DNA of 64,000 nucleotides from Isoetes taiwanensis (taxonomy: Eukaryota > Streptophyta > Lycopodiopsida > Isoetales > Isoetaceae): positions 2,610,165-2,674,164 of the forward strand of contig JAJEKV010000099.1 in NCBI GenBank assembly GCA_021234155.1, given 5' to 3'. Shown here in pieces: positions 21,732 through 31,997 of this stretch. Numbering within the stretch: position 1 is the stretch's first letter; each line of letters starts with the position of its first letter. A program made the position numbers and the translations under genes. Under the pieces are notes generated by a model. The model did not search any database. It was not told the DNA's origin and worked only from the letters and a program-made list of their open reading frames with translations.

Positions 21732-22022
21732 ATGGACTACGCTGGCCGACTAGCATGGTACATGGGAGGCGAGCAATGGGATCCCCAGGTTCCTTACCCT
21801 CTCTTGGATCCTATGTTGCAGAGTTCAGTCGACCTCATCGACAATATCTTGGCATCCCGACTATCGACCTTTGTAGAGTTCTATGAAGAGGAAATATTGC
21901 CCTTTGGCGGAATTCTTTGGGAAACCGCCCAACCTTATCTTCACAGAGATATTGTGGAGCATATGTTGGGGATGATCGCCACAACTATGACATCCTCAAG
22001 GGCATCATCGGGCGCGTGCTAA
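21732..22022 (+). CDS. Histone H4-like region (weak) at start of second accessory frame
   Basis: The ATG at 21732 opens 96 codons. Residues 6-37 show 'RLAWYMGGEQW', a tyrosine at 22 and 'MLQSSVDLID'. They can be laid on the H4 fold (Arg-Leu-Ala, Gly-Gly, a tyrosine nine residues on, then the Val-Leu-Lys helix) with one inserted residue. Residues 46-65 ('TFVEFYEEEILPFGGILWET') lie gaplessly on the H4 helix-2 end, loop and helix 3 after a four-residue insertion. Exact matches are few, so this rests on pattern and on its position between H3-like and H2A-like regions. The phase changes near 21970-22060, after which 'FEAQFALALIMDRYVDG' is readable. Confidence 0.35.
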   Translation: MDYAGRLAWYMGGEQWDPQVPYPLLDPMLQSSVDLIDNILASRLSTFVEFYEEEILPFGGILWETAQPYLHRDIVEHMLGMIATTMTSSRASSGAC

Positions 22023-22323
22023 GCACGCTCCCATTATCGATTGTGGCTCTAATGGGCTATACTTTGAAGCCCAGTTTGCCCTTGCTCTTATTATGGACAG
22101 GTATGTAGATGGTACTGACACCGCTTTAGAGCAAGCTAAGGCCCCACTTCCTCCAGATCCAGAGGAGGACGAGCAGATAAACTTTGCTGATTTTGTACGA
22201 TGGAAGGAGTTAGCTAAAGAGAGGCCTTTACCTCGTAGTAAGGGCCAAGCACTTGTGGGATTGAGTTAAGCTTGCTACCATCAAGGTTGGGGATCGGGGA
22301 TTACTTGCTGCTGGCGACATTCA
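22023..22323 (+). pseudogene. Frameshifted linker between H4-like and H2A-like regions
   Basis: Coding character continues in shifted phases: 'FEAQFALALIMDRYVDG' and 'DEQINFADFVRWKELAKE' (about 22050-22220), ending at a TAA near 22267. Another phase then reads 'LATIKVGDRGLLAAGDIQW' (about 22270-22320). This suggests that the H4-like and H2A-like parts once formed one protein. Acidic residues are frequent. No family recognised. Confidence 0.4.
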
Positions 22324-23136
22324 ATGGGCGACGATATCGCCAATAAGGGTAAGCAGAGGACCGCTCACCTTCTTTATGAGCTGGCCGAATATTGTCAGGG
22401 TCAGCATGATTTCATTGATTACTCTCGCCCCAATTATGCGCCAGAGATACATCAGCTGCTCAACTATCAACCTCTTGATGTTGAGCCTATCAGCACACTC
22501 TTGTCCTTGCGCCAGTTAATGATTCAGGGTACCCCATCTTCAGTTCCTGAATCGGCTTTCCAGGCTACGGGGCCACATGTGCCCAACATCAACGACGTCG
22601 TCGTCAAGCTGGAAGACGACCCAACCATGGAGGATTTATGTGATGAGAGTCAGTATGCTCAGGAAGAGAAGGATTTTGCCATGGAGGAGGAGCTGCCCCG
22701 AAACTTGGAGTCCGAGTTGGCCTCTTCAACCCATCCGATGGTTCAGGGGTTGAAATGCCATATTACTCGATTCTTCCTGTCGGCTTTCACAAGCAGACAG
22801 GTTCTCTTCTTTGCTAAGGCAATTGCCCCTGAAGCAGAGGCGGCTGTATGGGCATTAAGGGCACTTTCCACCACAGCGGGCCACAAGAAATTAGCTCCTA
22901 ACCTTGAGCAGATCATCCTAGTGAACCGTGATCTTGCCATTGCAGTGTTTGACCATGAGATTGGTTCTTGGATGAACATGAGTCTGCTGGTTGCGGCGCC
23001 ATTGGCTACAAATGTTCCTCCAGAAATAGCTTCATCAGCTGCCTCATCAGTTAATCCTAGCGTGTTACTCCTACAGCATCGACCAGAGCCCCAGTTTGAT
23101 ACTCAAACACAGGATGTTGACGGATCGACCTCTTAG
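22324..23136 (+). CDS. Acidic protein with histone H2A-like C-terminal region
   Basis: An ATG-started, uninterrupted frame of 270 codons. Residues 1-135 are acidic and unrecognised. Residues 142-235 lie on the H2A fold. 'GLKCHITRFF' matches the Gly-Leu-Gln...Ile-Ala-Arg-Phe-Leu start. 'APEAEAAVWALRA' shares Ala-Pro and Ala-Ala-Val with helix 2, then 'TTAG' matches Leu-Ala-Gly. 'VNRDLAIAVFDHE' shares Arg, hydrophobic spacing, Ala-Val and Glu with the helix 3 segment. The 'NVPPEI' end resembles Val-Met-Pro-Asn-Ile. Most acidic-patch glutamates are absent. The alignment is by eye; a chance match is possible but unlikely next to an H3 fold. Confidence 0.55.
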   Translation: MGDDIANKGKQRTAHLLYELAEYCQGQHDFIDYSRPNYAPEIHQLLNYQPLDVEPISTLLSLRQLMIQGTPSSVPESAFQATGPHVPNINDVVVKLEDDPTMEDLCDESQYAQEEKDFAMEEELPRNLESELASSTHPMVQGLKCHITRFFLSAFTSRQVLFFAKAIAPEAEAAVWALRALSTTAGHKKLAPNLEQIILVNRDLAIAVFDHEIGSWMNMSLLVAAPLATNVPPEIASSAASSVNPSVLLLQHRPEPQFDTQTQDVDGSTS

Positions 23137-23384
23137 TTTTAGGTTTCATTGGGTCATCGTATGAAATTTTGTTAATTTTGATTGGCATTACCTCTAGTGG
23201 GCCAACACCAAAATCTATGTACTGTTTTCAATTTTATATATATTCAGGATATTTTCTTATGTTTCTTGCACTGTTGAAAACCATTTCATTGTCTTCTCCT
23301 TTCAATCATTAACTATTTTCCTTAAAGCTCGAGTGGAAGGAAATTGTTTTCAATGTATATATAATTATTCATGTCGTCTTGCAG
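23137..23384 (+). other. AT-rich spacer 2 ending in a splice-acceptor-like site
   Basis: 248 bases between the H2A-like stop and the next frame. T-rich, with 'tcttctcctttcaatc' and a final 'catgtcgtcttgcag' that places an AG directly before the open frame. Confidence 0.55.
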
Positions 23385-23893
23385 AAGAAACACTTGAGGA
23401 ATACCAGGACAGGATCACCGATCTGATAAGAATGGATGAACAGGGACCTCCTGAACAGGACTATGGGGAACGGTACAACGAGTATCCTGAACGGGAAGTT
23501 GACGATGACATAGCGGAGCTTAGGGTGCCGGAACAACCTTATGATCCTGACAAGGGCATGGAAGTAGTTACTCTTCTTCGAGAACGTGCTTACGATGATC
23601 TGAGGTGGACTCTTTCCCGTACTTGGGATTATTGGAATATGACCCCACATCAAGCTTTTGATGATGCTAATGATCATCTCTGGCAAATCTTCACGCCTCT
23701 GCGAAGGCTCTTCAACCTTCTGATTATTAGCCCCACTTGGGATTATCAACCCGTTATTATCCAGGCTTGGGCACGCTTACAAGCTCGTCGAGTTTGTCGC
23801 GTGAAGAGTGTCGCTATGCCGTCATGTATCCCTACGCAAACCCTTAAGCCACAATTTCCAGTTTTGTGTGTTCCTATGCTTCACCATGGCTAA
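23385..23893 (+). CDS. Histone H2B-like protein of the Gypsy element
   Basis: An open frame follows the acceptor-like AG; the first ATG is at 23432. The N-terminal half is acidic ('EQDYGERYNEYPEREVDDD'). From 23591 the frame lies gaplessly on H2B helices 1 and 2. A tyrosine opens the match; then come Trp for Phe, Leu for Val, 'QAF' for Lys-Ala-Met, an Asn at the conserved position, and 'IFTPL' for Ile-Phe-Glu-Lys-Leu. After a one-residue gap 'IIQAWARL' (23756-23779) matches the Glu-Ile-Gln-Thr-Ala-Val-Arg-Leu segment of helix 3. H2B would pair with H2A, and the gene sits next to the H2A-like frame. The assignment is an eye alignment with about a dozen identities. Confidence 0.5.
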
Positions 23894-24117
23894 GGAAATG
23901 GCTTGTATCAGGCCTCTTTATGTATTATATAACTATAAGTTTATAACTGTGTTCCATATAAACTTCTTTGATGTAACCGTTATCTCGCTTGTAAATTGAA
24001 TCTTCCGTCCTTTTTCGTGTTCACTTTGTGTTTCTTGATACTACTCAGGATGACTTTGTTATAACACTTCTTTGTTATCATTACTCTTTCTTATATCATC
24101 GTTATGTTTTAATATAG
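23894..24117 (+). other. AT-rich spacer 3 ending in a splice-acceptor-like site
   Basis: 224 bases of T-rich DNA ending 'gttttaatatag' before the gag region. Size and design match spacers 1 and 2. Confidence 0.5.
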
Positions 24118-24471
24118 GCGGTGCCGCGAATGCCGCTGGCGGAACACCCTCAAACCCGGTCGGTTAACACCAACAAGAATTGATCTTTGATGAAAAGGCG
24201 GTTAGGCGAATTACAATTTCACGTCTTGCATGCTAACCCACCACGGCATGTACAACAGGGGCCTTGCCGGAGTTACCTCCGTTACCACCTAGTCCACCTA
24301 CACAAAGGCCCGTCCCCCACCACGAACTAGTCCTGTACCTGTGCGAAAGAGGTCCCACTCTAAACGCCGACGGAGCTCCTCTAGAGACAGTGCCACCTCT
24401 TCAAAGTCTGCCACTTCAGTGTCATCTGCATCATCAGCATCATCTGGTGGCCATGCAAAGCGCCGATAAGC

Positions 24472-25290
24472 GTGATCGCCAAGACAGTTGATCTGACCAT
24501 AACTAGTATATGGAAGAATAGGAAATTAGCCCAGTTTGATGGGAAATCTAGAGGCGGCTTGAATGCAGAATCCCCGGCTGGACGAAATGAAGGAGTTCAA
24601 CAGGTCCTATGGCATGACGAGAAGGATACGGGGAAAGGTTGCCACCACAAACCTTACCGGAGCTGCCCGTATTTGGTGGAAGGGCTATGCGAGCCAAACA
24701 TCGGACGGAGTAGATGCAACTTCGAGAAAAGTTTGCCAAGGCCTTCAAGTCGCATTATGTGCCTCGTGCACATAAATGCCAGCCAGATCCGAGACTTTCT
24801 ACAGTTGGAGCGAAGAGTATGTCCGTCTGAGGCCTACACGGATGACTTCATGCGCTGACCGTATGTACCTGGTATGAATGAGAAAAGGGCGGTGGAGGGC
24901 TATATTGAGGGTTTGGCACCATCGATCAAACGGATGGTTAAAGGCCATCGACCGAAATCGATTCTCGTGGCCGAGGCTAAAGCATTGAGCCTCGAGGAGG
25001 ACATACCAAGAAATCGGTATCCGCCGTCCCCGCTCCTTACTAGCGACCACGGCCGTCCACACCTTACAAACCCCGCTCTCCAAGTCCGGGCCCTCTCGGA
25101 GAACTCTTCACGGTCGCCCGAGAAGAAAGTCGCTTTTAACACGCCCGGATAAAAGCGTAAACAATGCGGGTAGGGAAGTTCAAACCTCTTCTGATCCATT
25201 CCCAAAGAGGCGAGGAGAACATTTGCCGGGATAAGGCACGCATGTGTATGAGGCGGGACACTTCATGCGAATTGCCCATATGTTACCCGG
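24472..25290 (+). pseudogene. Gypsy gag, frameshifted
   Basis: Gag-like segments appear in alternating phases: 'IWKNRKLAQFDGKS', 'GAARIWWKGYA' (the capsid tryptophan motif), 'SHYVPRAHKCQPD' and 'RAVEGYIEGLAPSIKRMVKG'. Near 25240 a degenerate zinc knuckle reads 'YEAGHFMR', with the flanking cysteines lost or out of phase. Small indels break the frame at least three times. Gag would form the particle that packages element RNA. Confidence 0.8.
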
Positions 25291-25293
25291 GCC

Positions 25294-26097
25294 TTGGTGC
25301 CATGGCCGACCTTTTGGGGCGATATTGAGTCAACATTACCTGCTGACGAGGACGCTCCCGAGTACATTCACGGTGCGTCTCATATCCTTGCGGCTATAGA
25401 AACTGGCAATGCTGAAAGCCAGCCTGCTGTCATTTCCACCATAGGCCAAATAGACAGTAAGCCTTTTGTAATTCTTATGGATACGGGGAGTACACATAAT
25501 TTTGCTTCTCCTAGAATGGCCCAGGTCCTCCAACTGGAAACCCTAAGGTCACGACCGAGACCTGTCACTTTAGCCAGTGGTAAGGTTAGACATACTCATG
25601 GTCGTCGCATCAACCTTAAGATGCAGTTGCCAGGCGCACCAGTTGCTATGGGTGCCGAATTAATGGATATTGGCAAATACGACCTCATTGTTGGAATGGA
25701 ATTCTTGGCATCTGCAAAAGCCAACATAGACTGCGAGAAGAGAGAAGTTACCTTCAACGCGGATAATGGAGCCCGTGTAACTATAAAAGGTGAACCATTC
25801 AACCCTATCATGCAGTCTATGTCCATTCGACAGTTAGATAAAGCTATACGCAAGCAAAAGCTCCTCTGCCTTATTAGACTTGCTTCCATTGAGTCAGATG
25901 CTAAGCAAAACCAAGTAATCAACACCTTGCCACGGGGGATTGCCAGTATTCTCCATGAATTTAGCGATCTTTTCCCAGACGAGATCCAGAAGCTTCCTCC
26001 TTTTAGAGGGGTAGAATGTGAGATAGCTTTAGAGCCAGGCACTAAGCCTACCAGCAAGGCCCCTCACTGCATGAGTCCCCGACTGGCGCGAGCTTAA
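25294..26097 (+). pseudogene. Gypsy protease and start of pol
   Basis: The 267-codon frame contains the aspartic protease active site 'LMDTGSTHNF' (Asp at residue 63), followed by 'YDLIVGMEFLASAKANIDC', the usual second half. It continues to 'LPPFRGVECEIALEPG', the linker into reverse transcriptase. The phase changes at about 26080-26097, so the polyprotein is interrupted here. Confidence 0.92.
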
Positions 26098-26099
26098 GA

Positions 26100-26755
26100 A
26101 GCAACTTCAGGAGCTACTAAACCTAGGTTTTATTCGACCTAGCGTTTCGCCCTTTGGCGCCCCTATTCTTTTTGTAAAGAAAAAGGACGGCTCCTTGAGA
26201 ATGTGTATTGATTATCGGCAACTCAACAAGCATACCATCAAAAACCGCTATGCTTTGCCAAGAGCAGATGATCTAATGGATCAGTTGCAAGGCGCCAAAT
26301 ATTTTTCAAAGATTGACCTTCGCTCGGGATATCATCAGATAAGGATTAAAGAGGAGGACATCCATAAATCTGCTTTTCGCACTAGATATGGGCATTATGA
26401 GTTTACCGTTATGCCTTTCGGATTAACTAATGCCCCCGCAACGTTTATGCGGTTGATGAACGATGTTTTCCGACAATACTTGGATGATTTTGTTGTCATT
26501 TTCTTTGACGACATTCTCATCTACAGTAAAACTCTAGAAGAGCATGAGGAACATCTTAAATTGGCCCTACAAAAGTTAAGACGTCATCAGCTTTTTGCCA
26601 AGTTCTCTAAGTGCAAGTTTGCCACTCCAAAGGTTGACTATTTGGGCCATATCATTTCGGCAGAGGGAATTGCTCTGAGACCCGGCAAAATAGAGGCCGT
26701 GGGGAATGGCCTATTCCAGAAAATGTCTCCGAGGTCCGAAGTTTCTTGGGATTAG
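26100..26755 (+). pseudogene. Gypsy reverse transcriptase
   Basis: The phase reads '[20 protein letters not shown]', '[18 protein letters not shown]', '[18 protein letters not shown]' and '[19 protein letters not shown]'. The catalytic box is 'FFDDILIYS' (GAC GAC at 26507-26512). All core motifs are present. A frameshift at about 26700-26720, in a G-rich word, separates it from RNase H. Confidence 0.95.
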
Positions 26756-27479
26756 CGGGATACTATCGGAAGTTTGTAAAGGATTTTGCAAGGATTGCAG
26801 CACCTCTTACAAACCTTACAAAGCATGAGAAGGTGAAGGATTGGATGGAGCACTGGAAGACTAAGGTTCAGGGAAATTTCCAGCAGCTTAAAGATGCCTT
26901 AACCTCAGCACCCGTTCTCACGTTGCCCGATCCTGATAAGGATAAACTAGTGGCCACAGATGCAAGTAAAATCGCCACTGGTGGGGTTCTAATGCAGGAG
27001 GGGAGGGTTATTGCTTATGATTCAAAGAAGATGAACGAGACGGAACAGCGATACCCTACCCATGATCAAGAATTGTTAGCTGTTGTTCGCGCCTTGCGAA
27101 TATGGAGACACTACCTCCTTGGTAGAAGATTCCAGTTGGACACGGATCACCAAAGTCTCCGTTATTTATCCACCCAACCGAACCTCAACCTCCGTCAGAG
27201 GAGATGGATGGAATTTCTTGAAGAATATGATTTTGAGATCATGTATAAGCCTGGAAAGCACAATGTGGTTGCGGATGCATTGTCACGCCATCCCTCGGTA
27301 ACCCGAACCCATTGTAACGCAATTTCTACACTCACCAGTGATTTTGGGAAACAGATAGAACAGACTTTGGCCACGGATCCCGAGTTTTGTGAAATCTGGG
27401 CTAGTTTGAGTAAGGAGGCACGCACTGATAAAGAACGCGAAGCTTTCCGTTCATATAAGAAAGAGAGCAATTTGTTGTA
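26746..27479 (+). pseudogene. Gypsy RNase H
   Basis: Starts with the connection motif '[20 protein letters not shown]'. RNase H follows with its acidic residues in 'LVATDASKIATGGVL', 'THDQELLAVVRAL', 'LDTDHQSLRYL' and 'HNVVADALSR'. The frame is open through to integrase. It would remove RNA from the RNA-DNA hybrid. Confidence 0.95.
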
Positions 27480-28310
27480 TCACAAGGATAAGTTATGTGT
27501 ACCTCTGACTTCCGGGGTGCGTAAGTTAATCCTCCATGACACGCACAACATCCCTATAGCTGGACATGCGGGTTTTATGAAGACCTATTTTAAAATCCGC
27601 TCTAGTTACTTTTGGCCTTCTATGAAGAAGGATATTGCTAGATACATTAAGCAGTGTCAAGTGTGTCAGCAAACCAAGGCGGAGCAACTAAGAGTTCCAG
27701 GAGAGCTGCAGCCTTTGGATGTGCCCCACGCAAAATGGGAAGTAATAACCATGGATTTCATTGTGGGCCTTCCACGAACTCTCCGTGGCTATGATGCATT
27801 AATGGTGGTCGTCGACAAATTGTCGAAAATGGCTCACTTCTTGCCATGTCGCATCAATCGGCACCTTCTCGCCGACAATCACCTTGCTTTTAATAAAGGA
27901 GATCTTGGGTTGCACGGAATGCCACGGGTTATTGTATCCGCGGGGATCCCAAATTTGTAAGTGCATTACGGAAGGATTTCTTCACCACCATACAGACCAA
28001 GCTTGCTATGAGTACCGCATATCATCCTCAGACAGATGGTCAGACAGAGCGTACCAACCGTATCATAGAGGATATGCTACGAAGTTATGTGTGGAGTAAG
28101 CAATCCCAATGGGCTGACTATATTTATCTAGTAGAGTTTGCCTATAACAGTATGAAACAGGAGTCTTCCAAAATGTCTCCTTTCATGATAAATTATGGTT
28201 ATCAATGCCTTACTCGACACATGGCACAACCAACCCCGAAAGTGGAAGTTTCTCAACAACTCCTCCCGGAGATGCAAGCTTTGGTCGGCAGGTGCGTGGT
28301 TACTTGCTAG
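27480..28310 (+). pseudogene. Gypsy integrase, catalytic region damaged
   Basis: The zinc-binding HHCC region is intact ('HDTHNIPIAGHAGFMK' and 'CQVCQQTKAEQ'). The first catalytic Asp is in 'VITMDFIVGLPR'. At about 27935-27945 the frame shifts, and the usual Ser-Asp-Arg motif with the second Asp is not readable in this copy. The third phase resumes with 'STAYHPQTDGQTERTNRI', which holds the catalytic Glu. The frame shifts again near 28280. Confidence 0.93.
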
Positions 28311-28639
28311 CTTTGCGCACGCAATCGTCAAAAGAGTGTAGCGAGATAAGCCGCGGGACCCCACCAGTCTTCAATGGCGAATCGGTTTGGCTTAAGATTA
28401 AAGTAAAACAAGCCAAGCTTAAGATTGGTAATTGCAAGAAGTTGGCACCCGATATGGGCTGGACCGTTCAAAATCAATCAACGTATTGGGGAGCAAGCAT
28501 ATCGCTGGACTTGCCACCCCGCTTAAAGATCCACAAGGTTTTCATGTGAGTCTTCTAAAGCAAAGACACCCCCGATCCGGAGGAGGTTTTGGAAACCCCA
28601 ACCCTCCCCGGAAATGACGGAGCAGCTAGAGATAGTACC

Positions 28640-28879
28640 TGAAGCTCTTCTTGATCGAGCTTATAAAATGGACCGGGGAGGACTCAAATGCTACAATACT
28701 TGGTCAAGTGGAAACACTTGCCGCTGGAGGATGCTACATGGGTGATGGAAACAGATCTTGAGAAGCACTATCCGGATTTCATGCGCGAATCTCAAGGCCG
28801 CACTATCAACGATGCTATCAACCCCGCTCCCGGCGGTAAGCTTGAAGACTTGATTCGCCGAGAATCAGTAGAGGGGTAG
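28640..28879 (+). pseudogene. Chromodomain at the end of Gypsy pol
   Basis: 'MLQYLVKWKHLPLEDATWVM' followed by 'ETDLEKHYPDF' is a classic chromodomain core of plant chromoviruses (Tyr-Leu-Val-Lys-Trp-Lys and Ala-Thr-Trp). The part before it ('LLDRAYKMDRGG') is in another phase. Chromodomains bind methylated histone tails and steer integration, which is notable in an element that also carries a histone fold. A TAG ends the frame. Confidence 0.92.
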
Positions 28880-29477
28880 ATGCATCATAGTTAACAACAG
28901 TTACCGATGATGGGATCACCCCCTGTTCCTTAGGGCGTGGTGTCTTGTCAATGTGGACATGACCGCGAACTGCTTGTAAAGCATGTAGTTCATAGCCGCG
29001 TTCATATTGGCTATAATAGGAACCTGACCATTCCTTAGGCCACAATGAACTGCGAACTATAGGCATGATAGGTCCCTTGTAGATAAATTTTCTTTTATTT
29101 CTTATAGGGGGTGGACCCTTCAACCACAATCTAATTATTTTTTTATCTATGAAAACTGATATAGTGACATGTGCAGGCCAGTGAGCAGTACGTGACCTGC
29201 CCATGTATAAGGGGTTGCTGATGACCCGACTTTCTCCGTTTTCATGGTGTTCACACATAGTTCTTTAGTCTTACACTGCTTTTTGATATTGGACTTCGGT
29301 CCTTGAACTTTTTGATTATGATAATCATCTGAAATGCACTCTAGTGCTTGAACTGTTTTGAACGTCGAAAGTTTTAATATATTACTTTGGGAAACAAGGA
29401 ATTATCTTCCTTTATAATGTGTTTTCTTTATTACTATATCTTCAACTAACCCCAATGCTGAGGACAGCATTAATTCT
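28880..29477 (+). other. Gypsy 3' noncoding region
   Basis: About 600 bases between the end of pol and the polypurine tract. The minus strand holds a 146-codon ATG frame (29258-28818) with no recognisable domain. I treat it as chance, noted separately as a finding. Confidence 0.5.
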
Positions 29478-29490
29478 AAGGAGGGGAGAA
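29478..29490 (+). promoter_or_regulatory. Gypsy polypurine tract
   Basis: 'aaggaggggagaa' lies directly against the 3' LTR start, the usual primer for plus-strand synthesis. Confidence 0.93.
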
Positions 29491-31112
29491 TGTGACGTTC
29501 CAAGTATTTATACGGTATACGTATAGATATGTTGACATCGCCACCAGATAGATACGCTACCATGGGGCATGGTAACCTAGGGGGTTGACTTAAAAAGGAT
29601 TAAATTAGCTATGCTAATTTAATTGTTGAAGATAATAACCTACAATTAAGGGATCATTATTTATAAAGGATAATTAAACTAATTATCCTTTGGGACGCGC
29701 ACCCGGCCAAACCCGATTGATTGGCGATGGTGAATGCTATTTTGGACCCATAAGGTGGATCACCACCCCGTATCCACCATAATCGACTGAAATGGCGCCT
29801 ACCTTGGGATTGAGTGAAGCCACCTTGCCCAAGTACTTGCACTGTGTGATCGAGCCGAGCATCGAAGTTTCGGAAGATGGAGGCACCAAACGATAACACG
29901 GGTCGAAAGGGGAAATACAGTGGGTGGCTAGTATAGGCTGATATTCTAGGGTAGCGCCCCTTCTGGGCACTTGTGTGTTGTCTTGTATGTTTCTCTGTGC
30001 TTTTATTCGTAGGAACTAACCCTTGGTTGAAAAGGTAAGTTCTCTTTATATTTTGGTTCGGGTTTTGCTCTCAAGGGATGAATTGATAGTTCTTTGCTTA
30101 GTTAGCACTCCCGAGATGGGGGATTACGGGAGGGTAGAGACCCTGAGGCCATATATTGTAGTATGCTCCTAGATAAAGCCCTGTATTATCCCAATAATGC
30201 GGCCTGTGCACAAGAACCCACCGGGTCATAGATGCTATGGTACTGGCTTAGCACCAGACAAGGAACACAGTGGTGAAGTGGAGGTGGGGTCTTGCACGAA
30301 CATAAAAGGCTCCTGGGACTCCTATAGCGAGCTAGACCGATAGCCTGGTCACGTAGGGGGCGGGTATGGGTCTGACACTCCCTGGGTGGGAAGGTGTGAC
30401 CCGTATGGGGCACCTTGCACTTTGAGTAGATTTAGGGCGAGTAAGTCGGGTACGGATGCGGGGGTCGCTGATGCGGCACGTATTCTCTAGCTCGCCCATG
30501 GAGCCACTGTGATTCTGGAAGGGGACGCTTCCCTGACCTGCCTCATCGGACCGGGGCTTCATGAACCCTGGAGTAGGCTCAGCAGGGTGATGCCTCGAGC
30601 CTGCGTCTCCGGAAGGCTATAGCGACGCCATAGCGTGAATTGACCCATCTGCAAAGTGTGCACAGGAGGGGCGGATGGAGTGGACAACCCTAGCCAATGT
30701 TCTATGCCGATAACGCCATGTCAAGATTCTGTCTGCTGATCTCTTGAGGCCTAGCCGTCAGTCGATCCCCACTGGAGTCTGAACCGGGGTAGAACCATGG
30801 GTTTGGGGTGTTTTCTTAGGTTTAGATGCATATTCTTTGCCGTTGGTATTTGGATGGATATGCCACCCTTCGTGGTGGTTATTTATATGTGATTTATGCT
30901 GTGTGCTAACCCTTGTATTCACGCTTCCGCGACGTAGGAGCCCCATTGAAGGCGTGGGCCGAATGACCCCTTCGTGTCCTTCTTCCGGGCATCGTATTAT
31001 AGATGGCCCGAAATAGACGGAGGGCCCTGCTCATGGCGAGTTGGTCGCCATGGGAGGGGAAAGTCCCCGTATGTATACGTCCGAGGGTCGTATATGTTCA
31101 GGGAGCGTCACA
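29491..31112 (+). repeat. Gypsy 3' LTR
   Basis: Begins TGTGACGTTCC and ends GCGTCACA, followed by the target duplication GTCCG (31113-31117). It aligns with the 5' LTR over its whole length, with clustered small differences. Confidence 0.95.
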
Positions 31113-31117
31113 GTCCG

Positions 31118-31779
31118 AGATCGTGTGTTCTGCACTATGACCAAGTGCAGACGACGCCAAAGAGCACAGATCTTGAAACGGCACCAAAAGCACTCCAAAT
31201 CTAATTGATAACCCAAGTTCTTATACAAGAGATTCATCCCTGCGGAAAGCAGACATAATAATGAGCTATACCTGCATCGATGTCGAAGCTAGAAGGCTGA
31301 ATCAAGTCCAAAAAAATCTATGCAATCGGCCGAAAATGAACCGTGTCAGAATGGAAAATACAGAATGTAGGAGCTACAACTGCTCGGGTAGGCCGCCCAA
31401 TGCCCATATGAGAAGAAGTTGCATGCGGGACTGGAGAGTAAAAGTAAAAGGAACCCAAAAGCAAATATGCAAACTAGAAGAAAAAACGCAGGCTTCTAAG
31501 GCACCATAGCTTCTCTAATGCCAAACATAATGATCAACTAGTGCCATAGCTTCTGTAATGGCAAGCAAAAGAAAACCTGTGCAAGCAGAGAGTTGCCAAA
31601 AACAGGGACAGAAACCGGCGTCAATTTTGCAAGAACGGGCAAGGAGAAGATGTGTAGTCAATTTTGCATCGAAATTGAAACTGGAAATATTATATAAAAA
31701 GAACCACGTTTAAGTTGCTATAGTATTATGCGATAATTGATAATTGTAAGATCACTCTCACATCACACAAATTTTTTGA
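31118..31779. other. DNA upstream of the split minus-strand gene
   Basis: Before the Gypsy insertion this was continuous with 17933. It could contain further exons of the gene ending at 17473. A minus frame at 31237-31120 follows a good acceptor-like 'gtctgctttccgcag' but shows no recognisable domain. Otherwise nothing is seen. Confidence 0.3.
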
Positions 31780-31996
31780 AGAGAATCACACAATTTGTAT
31801 TCATCTATTGCTGGAACAAACATAATTCCAACAAGTAAATGGGTCGTTAAAGAGAAACAAATATAATTCAAACAAGTAAATGGGTTGTTAAAAAGAAATT
31901 TTTGCAGTGGCCAGTTACTAGTTACTGAAGAGAATCACACAATTTGTATTCATCTAGGGCTCGAACAGACATAATTCGAACAAGTAAATGGGTTAA
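31780..31996 (+). repeat. Short interspersed duplications
   Basis: 'gaatcacacaatttgtattc' occurs twice (about 31782 and 31932). 'caagtaaatgggt' occurs three times (about 31833, 31876 and 31981). They lead into a CACTA-like end, as subterminal repeats of such elements do. Confidence 0.55.
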
Positions 31997-31997
31997 A

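Larger units (their letters stand above)
17934..31112 (+). mobile_element. 13.2-kb Gypsy chromovirus carrying histone-like genes
   Basis: LTRs of 1629 and 1622 bp (TGTGACG...CGTCACA) bound the element, with a perfect 5-bp duplication GTCCG (17929-17933 and 31113-31117). Inside are a primer site resembling tRNA-iMet, a GC-rich leader, about 4 kb of accessory coding sequence with a histone H3 fold and three further histone-like regions, a decayed gag, and pol in Gypsy order (protease, reverse transcriptase, RNase H, integrase) with a C-terminal chromodomain. A polypurine tract abuts the 3' LTR. gag and pol carry several frameshifts, so this copy is probably not autonomous, but the H3 fold is open. 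Chromodomains of this class direct integration to marked chromatin. Confidence 0.97.
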
